Shown: piece by piece, positions 1-6,120 of the stretch | How the letters are laid out: the number at the start of each line of letters is the position of its first letter | Numbering within the stretch: position 1 is the stretch's first letter | Origin: Clostridia bacterium | Lineage (GTDB): Bacteria > Bacillota > Clostridia > DSM-8532 | Assembly (NCBI GenBank): GCA_026418215.1 | Contig: JAOABT010000220.1 | Span: forward strand, 1-6,120 | Direction: 5' to 3' | Length of the DNA stretch: 6,120 nt | The notes under the pieces: generated by a model | Told to the model about the DNA's origin: nothing | What the model saw: only the letters and a program-made list of their open reading frames with translations | Databases searched by the model: none | Program-made: the position numbers and the translations under genes

Positions 1-1046
1 CTGATATTCTGAAGACCGTTGATCAGAATGGGGATCTGGCTGCAATTCTGCCGGCATTCCTGCAAATTGGGGCACATCTCGACAAGAATAAGCTCAAGAT
101 CCTTGGCCACTCTCATAATCTCGTCCAGCCCCTGCAAGTCAAACGCATTTTCATCATTCTGACGAAACAAGGCATCCTTAAGATTGAGCCTTGAAAAGGC
201 CAAGCTCTTCTCGTCAAACTCATAGGTTTTGGTCTGTTCGTTGTAATCGATATATTCGCCCGTTAGAATAGAGCCCTCGAGCTTTATTTCTTCGAGATGC
301 AAAAGCTCCACCTCAGAGAGCTCCGAGGTTAGAATGGCCTCAAGATCCCCTTTGCTCATGTCGGTAGCTACAAGGAAGATAATGGATTCAGGAGGGGTCT
401 CGCCCTCATTGACCATGATGGCGTCAATTCTGTCCCTGGAAGGCTTGCTGGCAAGGATTTGGGAATGCTTCAAAAGCTCCTCGTAGGCCATCCACGCGCG
501 AACGGTTTTAAAGGCGGAATCTGAGCGCGTTTTCAAATAGATGCCCAGCAGTAACTTTCCCGTTTCAATGGAGGATTTGGCGGCCTCCAGTAGGGTGCTG
601 CTGACCTTAAAGACATTAGCGTCGTCTGTGGCCTTTTCATCATCCTTTTGGGCTGTAATCCTGCCATTTTTCATATCAATTAAGGCCTCGACAAGCAGCG
701 AAGCATCCAGCTCGTCCTCACCGCGTCCCTGAGAGGTCACCTCGACAAATTGAGACAGGTGGTCGTAAACCTTTAAAAAGAGCTCAAGCTTTTCTGTTGT
801 GATAAAAGACTTGCCGTCTCTGATGCCCTGGATGATATCCTCCATTTTATGAACAAGCTGTGAGGTATTGGTATAGCCCATTGCCGCGCTTGAACCCTTA
901 ATGGTGTGAACCGAACGGAAAAGGGTATTGATAAGATCGGGCTGTTCAGGGTTTCTCTCCAGCTCTATAAGGCACTCTTCCATCTTTTCAAGATGCTCTC
1001 GCGTCTCCTCAAAGAATAGGGCTTTGTATTCGTCTTCTCTGCTCAT
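1..1046 (-). CDS. cheA: Chemotaxis histidine kinase CheA, N-terminal part (runs off the left edge)
   Basis: The first 348 codons are visible, starting at ATG 1046-1044, with AAGGAG about 10 nt upstream. The frame stays open to base 1. Residues 1-125 form an HPt (P1) domain with the motif HTIKGS; His47 (906-908) is the expected phosphorylation site. Residues about 146-258 look like a CheA P2 (response-regulator docking) domain, with a KTVRAWMAYEELL helix and a later FLVATDMSKGDLEAIL segment. Residues about 259-348 match nothing I recognise and contain Cys325, Cys331 and Cys335. The P3 dimerisation, P4 kinase and P5 CheW-like domains are not in the window, so kinase activity is inferred from P1, P2 and the operon. 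In known systems CheA autophosphorylates under receptor/CheW control and passes phosphate to CheY and CheB. It is the last visible gene of the operon, 36 bp after cheR. A stand-alone HPt protein is possible but less likely. Confidence 0.88.
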   Translation of the reverse strand, partial: MSREDEYKALFFEETREHLEKMEECLIELERNPEQPDLINTLFRSVHTIKGSSAAMGYTNTSQLVHKMEDIIQGIRDGKSFITTEKLELFLKVYDHLSQFVEVTSQGRGEDELDASLLVEALIDMKNGRITAQKDDEKATDDANVFKVSSTLLEAAKSSIETGKLLLGIYLKTRSDSAFKTVRAWMAYEELLKHSQILASKPSRDRIDAIMVNEGETPPESIIFLVATDMSKGDLEAILTSELSEVELLHLEEIKLEGSILTGEYIDYNEQTKTYEFDEKSLAFSRLNLKDALFRQNDENAFDLQGLDEIMRVAKDLELILVEMCPNLQECRQNCSQIPILINGLQNI

Positions 1047-1082
1047 GTCTATGCATCTCCTTGGTTTAAGGAAAACTTCTGC

Positions 1083-1895
1083 TTAATACTTCATGTAGAT
1101 TGCCGGACTCACGTATTTCAAACGGAGGGATTTGTTTGGCAGCGCTTCTGAGTGCCCTGTAAACAAAAGTCCCCCTTCATTAAGCGCATTGTAAATCCTG
1201 CTGATGAGCTCGGACTGTGTATTCTTATTAAAATAAATCATGACATTCCGACAAAAAACAATGTCGAATTTCTTCCGAAAGGGAAAATCATTCATCAGAT
1301 TAAAGGAACGAAAGGACACCAAGTCCTTGATCTCCTGCTTGACCCCGCAATACTCTCCCGTTTTAAAGAAATACTTGAGGGCATAGGCCCGGGGGATATC
1401 ATTGAGAACCCCAATCGGGTAAATTCCTCTTTGAGCCTTTGATAACACGCTGGTATCGATGTCGGTGGCCAGCACCTTGACATTGACCTGTTCTGAAAAG
1501 GCTTCTTTAAGCACCATAGCCAGCGTGTAAGGCTCCTCCCCTGTTGAGCTTGCGGCACTCCAGGCCCTGATTTCACCTGCCTCCATAATGGCAGGGTTAT
1601 GGGCGAGGATGCTCTGGACATGCTGGAGGATATAGTCAAAATGCTGACTTTCACGAAAAAAGTCTGTTTTATTGACCGTAATGGTATTAATAAAGTCCTG
1701 GATCAGCTCGGCAGGACGCCCCAGGACAATGGCGCTGACAAAGGTGTCATAGTCCTGGATGCCGTTCCTGCGCATAGCCTTGTCCACACGGCTCAACAGA
1801 ATATCCTTCTTTTCACGTCCGTATTGAATGCCATAGCGTTGACTTATGATGTCATAAAGCTTTGTATAGTGGTGCTCGGTGAAACGATTGCTCAT
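1083..1895 (-). CDS. cheR: Chemotaxis protein methyltransferase CheR
   Basis: This 270-residue protein has the usual CheR length. It would transfer methyl groups from S-adenosylmethionine to glutamates on the receptor coiled coil, giving sensory adaptation. Residues 1-75 are the helical N-terminal domain. NKTDFFRE (75-82) is the conserved NxTxFFR-type motif leading into the catalytic domain. WSAASSTGEEPYTLAM (112-127) is the SAM-binding motif I, ATDID (143-147) holds the acidic residue expected to bind the SAM ribose, and IVFCRNVMIYF (212-222) and GGLLFTGHSE (241-250) complete the family pattern. The ATG at 1895 is preceded by AAAGGCGG a few bases upstream. The gene lies between mcp (33 bp gap) and cheA (36 bp gap), so the adjacent receptor is its obvious substrate. 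All motifs look intact. Confidence 0.95.
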   Translation of the reverse strand: MSNRFTEHHYTKLYDIISQRYGIQYGREKKDILLSRVDKAMRRNGIQDYDTFVSAIVLGRPAELIQDFINTITVNKTDFFRESQHFDYILQHVQSILAHNPAIMEAGEIRAWSAASSTGEEPYTLAMVLKEAFSEQVNVKVLATDIDTSVLSKAQRGIYPIGVLNDIPRAYALKYFFKTGEYCGVKQEIKDLVSFRSFNLMNDFPFRKKFDIVFCRNVMIYFNKNTQSELISRIYNALNEGGLLFTGHSEALPNKSLRLKYVSPAIYMKY

Positions 1896-1928
1896 GATGC
1901 CGCCTTTTCATGGAGGGATTCAGGACTC

Positions 1929-3551
1929 TTAAAAGTCCTGATCCTCTTCCAGAGGGATAATGTCAGAGGGGGAAACGACCTTTGTCTGCTTGGCTGGAAC
2001 CGAATGCTTTTCGGAAGTCAGCTGGTGCTTGTGTGTTACCGGCAGAGCCTTCTTAGCGGTGGCAGAGTGAGCCGTAACGGCCTTGCGATGGGTCTCATGA
2101 ACCAAGGCATCGGCTGCAGCTGCGCCCTTTACAAACATCATAAGCTCAGTCACGATTTCTTCAAGCTCAACCGACTGGTTTCTGAGCTCTTCAGAGGAGG
2201 CGGCGCTTTCCTCACTGGTTGCGGCATTCTGCTGGGTAGCCTTTTCCATCTGGGAGATGGCCTTGGTAACCTGAGAAACACCTCTCAGCTGCTCATCGCT
2301 TGCGGCTGTGATTTCTGCAATAATGCTGTTGACCTTCTCGGCTCTCTGGTTAATTTCTTCTAGTGAGTGGGCAACCTCTGCCGAGATATCAACGCCCTGC
2401 TTGGAGAGCTCAATGTTCTGTTCGATGATGGCTGCTGTGTCCTTTGCAGCCTGAGCGCTTCTCTGGGCCAGATTTCTAACCTCCTCGGCCACAACGGCGA
2501 AGCCCTGTCCGGCCTCTCCTGCACGAGCGGCCTCCACAGCGGCGTTCAGGGCGAGGATATTGGTCTGGAAGGCTATTTCATCGATGACTTTAATGATCTT
2601 GGAAATTTTATCACTGGACTTTTTGATTTCGTTCATGGAAGTGCTCATATCCACCATCTGCTGTGTACCCTTTGAAGCGGCATCACGCGCCTGCTGGGAG
2701 AGCATGGAGGCCTGTCGCGTATTCTCAGTATTCTGCTTGACCATCGAGGTGGTTTCATCCATGGTTGCAGAGGTTTCCTGAATGGAAGCCGCCTGCTCGT
2801 TGCTTGCTTCGGCGAGCTGCTGGCTGGCTGCCGCAAGCTGTGCGGACGCCGAGGCAACAGAACGCGAGGACTCGGAAAGTCTGTCTGTAACCTTTGAGAG
2901 AATCTTGGTGATGCTGCGGGAGATTGAAAGACTCAATGCAATGGCAGCCACAATACCCACGAGAAGAACTACCAACAAAATGATATTGGAGGTTCTGCTG
3001 CTGGCAGAAAGATTCATATCCTGCTCGCGGCCGGTTTTGACGTTATTGATAAAATGGGTATCAATATAGGCCTTGGCATCCTTATAGGGGGTGACCGCAG
3101 GACCTCTGAGAATTTTGTAGGCCTCGTCCTCCTTATTGTTCTGACATAAGGAGGCCATCTGATCAAGGTATCCCTTATAGGTTGCCAAATTATTCTTAAA
3201 GGTCTGGTAATCCTGCTTTTCCACATCGCCCTTTAAGCTCTTTGCGTATACATCTGAAATCACCTCGATCGTTTTATTATTGTTCTCTATACCGGTGACA
3301 TATTTTTGCCGGTCGAGCCCCTTGTCCAGAATCATGTCTCGAACCTGGGCACGGTTGTCGTTAAAAGCCACGGCGATCTGACCAAGATCGCCAAGCGTAA
3401 TACCATAATTTTTGTACAGGTCGGAGTATTCGCTGGTGAGCCTTTGAATGGTAAAATAGCTAACAGTTCCGATTATACAGGTAATAATGATGACGATCAG
3501 GAAGCTTGCAATTAATTTTGTGCTGACTCTCATTTTTGCGATAAAATTCAT
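1929..3551 (-). CDS. Methyl-accepting chemotaxis protein lacking a HAMP domain
   Basis: This 540-residue transmembrane receptor starts at ATG 3551, with GAGAGGAG 7 nt upstream. TM1 is about residues 12-33. An extracellular helical domain of 4HB_MCP type follows (about 35-188), then TM2 (about 189-210) and the cytoplasmic signalling hairpin. The tip is the canonical [19 protein letters not shown] (325-343) followed by [22 protein letters not shown] (344-365). Two segments fit the methylation consensus [ASTG]2-xx-[EQ]2-xx-[ASTG]2: [10 protein letters not shown] (254-263) and [10 protein letters not shown] (443-452). From memory of E. coli Tsr, the hairpin aligns without gaps between these sites, which suggests the 36-heptad class. 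Only about 12 residues separate TM2 from that hairpin, so a 50-residue HAMP does not fit. Residues about 476-540 form a His/Lys/Ala-rich tail ending [10 protein letters not shown]. The ligand is unknown. The gene sits between cheW and cheR. Confidence 0.95.
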   Translation of the reverse strand: MNFIAKMRVSTKLIASFLIVIIITCIIGTVSYFTIQRLTSEYSDLYKNYGITLGDLGQIAVAFNDNRAQVRDMILDKGLDRQKYVTGIENNNKTIEVISDVYAKSLKGDVEKQDYQTFKNNLATYKGYLDQMASLCQNNKEDEAYKILRGPAVTPYKDAKAYIDTHFINNVKTGREQDMNLSASSRTSNIILLVVLLVGIVAAIALSLSISRSITKILSKVTDRLSESSRSVASASAQLAAASQQLAEASNEQAASIQETSATMDETTSMVKQNTENTRQASMLSQQARDAASKGTQQMVDMSTSMNEIKKSSDKISKIIKVIDEIAFQTNILALNAAVEAARAGEAGQGFAVVAEEVRNLAQRSAQAAKDTAAIIEQNIELSKQGVDISAEVAHSLEEINQRAEKVNSIIAEITAASDEQLRGVSQVTKAISQMEKATQQNAATSEESAASSEELRNQSVELEEIVTELMMFVKGAAAADALVHETHRKAVTAHSATAKKALPVTHKHQLTSEKHSVPAKQTKVVSPSDIIPLEEDQDF

Positions 3552-3611
3552 AACTGATCTCCTCTCTGCTGCCCATAGGCCTGATGATGTCGTGTGAATG
3601 TATTTTATACT

Positions 3612-4100
3612 CTACGCAATGCCTTCTTCCCTGGACGCTCCGCCAAGGCTGTCTTTTTCTGTATCTGTAAGTATTTTCTCGGTATCGAGCAGCAGGATTA
3701 CCTTGTCCTTGACCTTACCAAGGCCCGTCAAAAAGTCCTGCTCACCGTTCATGGAATAGGATGGCGGGAGCTCCACGCTGGCTGGAGGAACATCAAGGAC
3801 CTCGGATACGGTATCCACCACCAGACCGCTCAGCTTAGGGCCGGAGCCGGTTTGAATCTCGGTAACAATGATGCAGGTTCTGTCGTCATATGTCCTTTCT
3901 TCCATGCCGAATTTGATTCTTAAATCCATGACGGGAATAATTTTCCCTCTCAGGTTAATGACACCCTTGACGTAGGATGGCATTTTGGGAACCTGTGTGA
4001 TGGTCATCATACCAATGATTTCCTTGACCTTCAGAATGTGAATGCCATAGGTCTCGCTGCCCAATAAAAAGGTTAAGAATTTATTGTGATTGACTGCCAT
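3612..4100 (-). CDS. cheW: Chemotaxis coupling protein CheW
   Basis: CheW is the cytoplasmic adaptor that links receptor tips to CheA in the signalling array. From ATG 4100 the protein has 162 residues, normal for CheW. Family hallmarks are visible in order: FLTFLLGSETYGIHILKVKE near the N-terminus, VPKMPSYVKGVINLRGKIIP with a following DLR.KFG in the middle, GLVVDTVSEVLDVP, and FLTGLGKVKDKVILLLDTEK near the C-terminus. The frame could extend to a GTG at 4130, adding 10 residues. I chose ATG 4100 because GGAGGTG lies immediately upstream and because the CheW fold begins a few residues after it. It is the first gene of the operon, 60 bp ahead of mcp, and would be transcribed from the divergent region at 4101-4336. 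Confidence 0.95.
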   Translation of the reverse strand: MAVNHNKFLTFLLGSETYGIHILKVKEIIGMMTITQVPKMPSYVKGVINLRGKIIPVMDLRIKFGMEERTYDDRTCIIVTEIQTGSGPKLSGLVVDTVSEVLDVPPASVELPPSYSMNGEQDFLTGLGKVKDKVILLLDTEKILTDTEKDSLGGASREEGIA

Positions 4101-4104
4101 GCTG

Positions 4105-4111
4105 CACCTCC
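4105..4111 (-). promoter_or_regulatory. Shine-Dalgarno site that fixes the cheW start
   Basis: On the minus strand GGAGGTG ends 4 nt before ATG 4100. It lies downstream of the alternative GTG at 4130, so it can only serve the ATG. This supports the shorter 162-residue CheW. Confidence 0.85.
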
Positions 4112-4182
4112 GATTAGGTTGATATTTCACGTGGCTTTATAAAAAGTGGAAATTTGTCTAAAATGGGCTAATGAGCTATATC

Positions 4183-4210
4183 TTGTGTTTACCACGATGT
4201 ATAAATACAA
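4183..4210. repeat. Imperfect dyad near the centre of the divergent region
   Basis: TTGTGTTTA (4183-4191) faces TAAATACAA (4202-4210) across a 10-nt centre. The stem has 8 of 9 Watson-Crick matches plus one G-T pair. It lies roughly midway between the arms of the larger inverted repeat. It could be an operator for a dimeric repressor. It lacks the GC-rich stem and T-run of a terminator. Confidence 0.3.
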
Positions 4211-4228
4211 AAACATGAATAAAATAAA

Positions 4229-4255
4229 AATTTTCTGGTATCTTTTCAGACAAAT
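4229..4255. promoter_or_regulatory. Two overlapping CodY-like motif matches (weak)
   Basis: Compared with the CodY consensus AATTTTCWGAAAATT, the segments 4229-4243 (AATTTTCTGGTATCT) and 4241-4255 (TCTTTTCAGACAAAT) each match 11 of 15 positions. They overlap by 3 bp, and the second covers part of the right arm of the inverted repeat. CodY represses motility genes in some Firmicutes, so the location is sensible. Matches of this quality are common in AT-rich DNA, so this is only a candidate. Confidence 0.18.
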
Positions 4256-4262
4256 TTCGACA
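4256..4262 (-). promoter_or_regulatory. Candidate Spo0A box core
   Basis: The minus strand reads TGTCGAA, a perfect match to the 0A box core TGNCGAA, in the context AAAATGTCGAAATT. It overlaps the right arm of the inverted repeat and lies 75 bp upstream of the Mur ligase start. One perfect 7-mer in a region this size can occur by chance (a few percent), and sporulation in this organism is not shown. Confidence 0.25.
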
Positions 4263-4336
4263 TTTTGTAGGAAACATAATTTCTCTCATGCATAGATATA
4301 TTTATAAAGAATCCGGCGTCCTTTGGAGGAGTATCC

Positions 4337-5731
4337 ATGCATCCTGGGCTTGAAAGCTTTAAACAAAATGTTAAAACGAAAAAGGTGGCCATAGTGGGTC
4401 CGGGAGCTGCCAATACGCCCCTCATCCACTTTCTTGGCAAACTTGGCGCCGATCTCACTGTTTTTGACAGATCCGAAAAGGAGACTTGGTCACAACAAAT
4501 CAAAGAATACGAAGGCTATTCAATCCGTTACAGCCTCGGTAAGGACTGTTTACACGGTCTCAAGGGCTATGACGTTATATTCAGAGCTCCCGGCATACGA
4601 CCGGATCTCCCTGAGCTTCTGAAGGAGCAGAAAAATGGCGCTGTTTTCACCTCCGAAGCCGAAATTTTTATGGACCTCTGCCAGGCAGAGATCGTCGGTA
4701 TTACGGGAAGCCACGGGAAAACCTCCACAGCCATCATTATTAGCAGGCTTCTTGAGGAAAACGGCTATCAGTGCCTTCATGGTTTTAATATCGGCACGCC
4801 TCTGCTTGATAAATTAGAAGAAATAAATACCGATTATAAAGTCATTTTGGAGCTTGACAGTCTGCAGCTTGCAACGATGAAAAAGAGCCCTCATATCGCA
4901 GTTGTGACTACCGTCGACGCGAACTGCAAGGTTGCGCATGACACCACCGAGGACTTTCTGAATACCACGAAAAATATCTTCAGATTCCAGAGCCAGGATG
5001 ATCTCCTTATTTTGAACTATGATAATGAGCAAACCCAGGGCTTTTTCAATACTGCTCCTGGTAAATACGTGTTCTTTTCGCGTACAGGTGAACCGGGAGA
5101 GGGTGCCTTCCTCAGAGAGGGTAAGCTTTGCTATAAAGAAAACGGCATAACAATGGAAATCATGGACAAGAAGGAGCTCCTTCTTCCGGGTGACCACAAT
5201 ATTGAAAACTGTCTTGCCGCCATTGCCGCAACCAGAGCCTATATCAAAGACGACACGGTTAAAAAGACACTACTTGGTTTAAGTAGAATTGATCACCGCA
5301 TTGAGCTTGTTCGAGAGCTGAACGAAGTCAGCTATTATAATGATTCGGCCGGCATAAGTCCCGCACGAACCCTTACTGCCTTGAACGCTTTTGAAAAGAG
5401 GGTTGTATTAATTGCCGGCGGCTATGATGAGGGAAATGTCTTTGATTCCCTCGGTGAGGCGCTTGTGGAAAAGGTCAAGCACCTGATCCTTATAGGTCAG
5501 ACGTCCTCGCTCATCGAGATGTCCCTTTTAAGAAGGCTGACCGGAAAATACCGTGGTATCGATATCCGCATCACCCACTGCGCAACCCTGCGGCAGGCTG
5601 TGGACTGCGCATCACTGTCGGCCAAAAAAGGTGATGCGGTGTTGTTTTCCCCCGCCAGTGAAAGCTTTGATATGTTCAACAGTCTAGAGGACCGGGGCAA
5701 TCGGTTCAGAGAATACGTCCTGGCCTTGTGA
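4337..5731 (+). CDS. MurD-like Mur ligase (UDP-MurNAc-L-Ala:D-Glu ligase family), divergent
   Basis: This 464-residue protein has normal MurD length and all three Mur ligase domains. MurD adds D-glutamate to UDP-MurNAc-L-alanine in cytoplasmic peptidoglycan precursor synthesis, using ATP. The N-terminal Rossmann segment is KVAIVGPGAANTPLIHFLGK (16-35). The P-loop is GITGSHGKTST (121-131). LELDSLQL (171-178) replaces the usual ELSSFQL. K212 in TTKNIF fits the carbamylated lysine. PGDHNIEN (284-291), DHRIE (319-323), YYNDSAGISP (333-342), LIAGGYDEG (358-366) and SPASESFDMF (438-447) follow the family order. The usual [D/N]H pair before K212 reads N196-C197, losing a metal-binding His. The overall pattern resembles the clostridial MurD branch. 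GGAGGAG 5 nt before ATG 4337 supports the start. It could be the main MurD or a paralog with changed substrate; the P-loop alone resembles MurC, but the rest does not. Confidence 0.82.
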   Translation: MHPGLESFKQNVKTKKVAIVGPGAANTPLIHFLGKLGADLTVFDRSEKETWSQQIKEYEGYSIRYSLGKDCLHGLKGYDVIFRAPGIRPDLPELLKEQKNGAVFTSEAEIFMDLCQAEIVGITGSHGKTSTAIIISRLLEENGYQCLHGFNIGTPLLDKLEEINTDYKVILELDSLQLATMKKSPHIAVVTTVDANCKVAHDTTEDFLNTTKNIFRFQSQDDLLILNYDNEQTQGFFNTAPGKYVFFSRTGEPGEGAFLREGKLCYKENGITMEIMDKKELLLPGDHNIENCLAAIAATRAYIKDDTVKKTLLGLSRIDHRIELVRELNEVSYYNDSAGISPARTLTALNAFEKRVVLIAGGYDEGNVFDSLGEALVEKVKHLILIGQTSSLIEMSLLRRLTGKYRGIDIRITHCATLRQAVDCASLSAKKGDAVLFSPASESFDMFNSLEDRGNRFREYVLAL

Positions 5732-6120
5732 CTATTTCTTGGAGTCGTGGAGGGTCATGAGACTTTCCGGGTAGGGAGCAAAATAGCTCTGTGAAAGAAG
5801 GCTTTCTTCTGAAAAGCGCAAAATATAGGCTTTAAGGAGCGTCAGCATGGCACTTAAGGGGAGCCGCTCCTCCTCGAAGAGCTTCAGCCTGCTCTCAAAA
5901 AATTCAATCTCCTCTTGTTTAAGCTCCTGGCTAAAATATGAAAAAATCTCCAAAAGCATTTCCTTGAGGTATTTTATGCGCGGAAGCCGTGCCAGGCAGG
6001 TATTTAACGCTTGCTCATAGTGAAACAGGAGGCTCTCGGCATCATGCTTGAATTTGACCAGAGCTTTCGACATATCCTCATAGCGCGATTTATTATAGCT
6101 TAAAAAGAGCAGCCTCTTAC
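5732..6120 (-). CDS. DUF1722 (YbgA-like) domain protein, C-terminal part (runs off the right edge)
   Basis: An ATG at 6073 gives 113 residues, but the frame stays open to the window edge. The 15 residues before that Met (KRLLFLSYNKSRYED) match the start of the DUF1722 domain, so the true start is beyond 6120. I therefore annotate 128 C-terminal residues rather than a small 113-residue gene. The helical pattern fits the family: a K.LL...YN...Y..M opening, an IKYLKEMLLEIFSYFSQELK helix, an LPLSAMLTLLKAYILRF helix, and an ending with SQSYFAPYPESL. In many bacteria this domain follows an N-terminal DUF523 domain; whether that is so here cannot be seen. The biochemical role is not established. Its stop codon at 5734-5732 directly abuts the stop of the convergent Mur ligase gene. 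Confidence 0.72.
   Translation of the reverse strand, partial: KRLLFLSYNKSRYEDMSKALVKFKHDAESLLFHYEQALNTCLARLPRIKYLKEMLLEIFSYFSQELKQEEIEFFESRLKLFEEERLPLSAMLTLLKAYILRFSEESLLSQSYFAPYPESLMTLHDSKK

Larger units (their letters stand above)
4149..4258. repeat. Inverted repeat with 11-bp perfect arms spanning the divergent region
   Basis: GAAATTTGTCT at 4149-4159 is repeated in inverse orientation as AGACAAATTTC at 4248-4258. After one mismatch, three further bases also match (AAA). The arms are 88 bp apart. This is too far for a terminator hairpin but compatible with two binding sites for one regulator placed on either side of the promoters. The match is seen directly; the function is unknown, and chance is not excluded in such AT-rich DNA. 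Confidence 0.4.
4101..4336. promoter_or_regulatory. Divergent regulatory region between cheW and the MurD-like gene
   Basis: This 236-bp gap is clearly more AT-rich than its neighbours and must hold start signals for the chemotaxis operon (leftward) and the Mur ligase gene (rightward). I find no convincing sigma-A pair with good spacing on either strand. The best leftward guess is TTGTCT (minus, 4253-4248) with TTTTAT 18 nt on. Rightward, TATAAA (4303-4308) has no good -35 partner. No sigma-28-type pair was found either. The region contains the symmetric elements and candidate operators listed separately. GGAGGAG at 4325-4331 is the ribosome site of the rightward gene. Confidence 0.6.

Noticed and set aside
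1599..2363. A 254-codon open frame on the plus strand across the cheR/mcp junction
   Set aside because: It is antisense to two well-supported genes, has no recognisable domain, and owes its openness to the codon pattern of the opposite strand.
4159..4181. A sigma-28 (SigD-type) motility promoter, TAAA followed by a GCCGATAT-like AGCTATAT
   Set aside because: The spacing is about 11 instead of 15 nt, the second element matches only 5 of 8, and it points away from the chemotaxis genes.
4319..4330. A small hairpin TCCT-TTGG-AGGA that could mask the Mur ligase ribosome site
   Set aside because: A 4-bp stem is too weak to be meaningful, and there is no conserved leader structure or riboswitch-like fold around it.
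4697..4730. MurC identity suggested by the GSHGKT P-loop
   Set aside because: MurC often has GTHGKT, but the length, the NDS...SP motif, SPASESFDMF and the N-terminal Rossmann segment are MurD-like.
5290..5380. Loss of the NDSK lysine (A338) in the Mur ligase as evidence of inactivity
   Set aside because: Clostridial MurD proteins, as I recall them, also lack this Lys (NDSI-type), so it is a branch feature and not a sign of decay.
5732..6073. A complete small 113-residue gene starting at ATG 6073
   Set aside because: The frame continues open to the edge and the upstream residues belong to the same DUF1722 domain, so this Met is internal.

Overview
The window reads as a chromosomal stretch of an anaerobic, low-to-mid GC Firmicute, most likely of the Clostridia. 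The reasons are strong GGAGG-type ribosome sites, an AT-rich intergenic region, a clostridial-type MurD-like ligase and a DUF1722 protein. I cannot name the genus. No RNA gene, mobile element, CRISPR array or rho-independent terminator is visible.

Layout: positions 1-4100, all on the minus strand, are a compact chemosensory operon transcribed right to left as cheW, mcp, cheR, cheA. Gaps are 60, 33 and 36 bp and each gene has its own Shine-Dalgarno site. cheA runs off the left edge. It has the phosphotransfer domain and a P2-like domain, but its dimerisation and kinase domains lie outside the window if they exist. The 236-bp gap at 4101-4336 is the divergent regulatory region. It holds a perfect 11-bp inverted repeat, a smaller nested dyad, one perfect match to the Spo0A box core and two weak CodY-like matches. 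From 4337 to 5731 on the plus strand lies a MurD-like Mur ligase. Its stop codon directly abuts the stop of a minus-strand DUF1722-domain gene (5732 to past 6120), whose start is outside the window.

How the genes work together: the MCP would signal through CheW to CheA, and CheR would methylate the MCP for adaptation. CheY and CheB are not in view. The MCP is the most unusual protein of the set. Its second membrane segment runs almost directly into the methylation/signalling coiled coil with no room for a HAMP domain, and it carries a roughly 65-residue C-terminal tail. The Mur ligase and the DUF1722 gene have no evident functional tie to chemotaxis.

The items most worth a second look are the HAMP-less receptor, the MurD-like enzyme with a Cys where family members have a metal-binding His, the unassigned Cys-containing segment after P2 in CheA, and the nested symmetry in the divergent promoter region. 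I see no clear evidence of a wholly new system.
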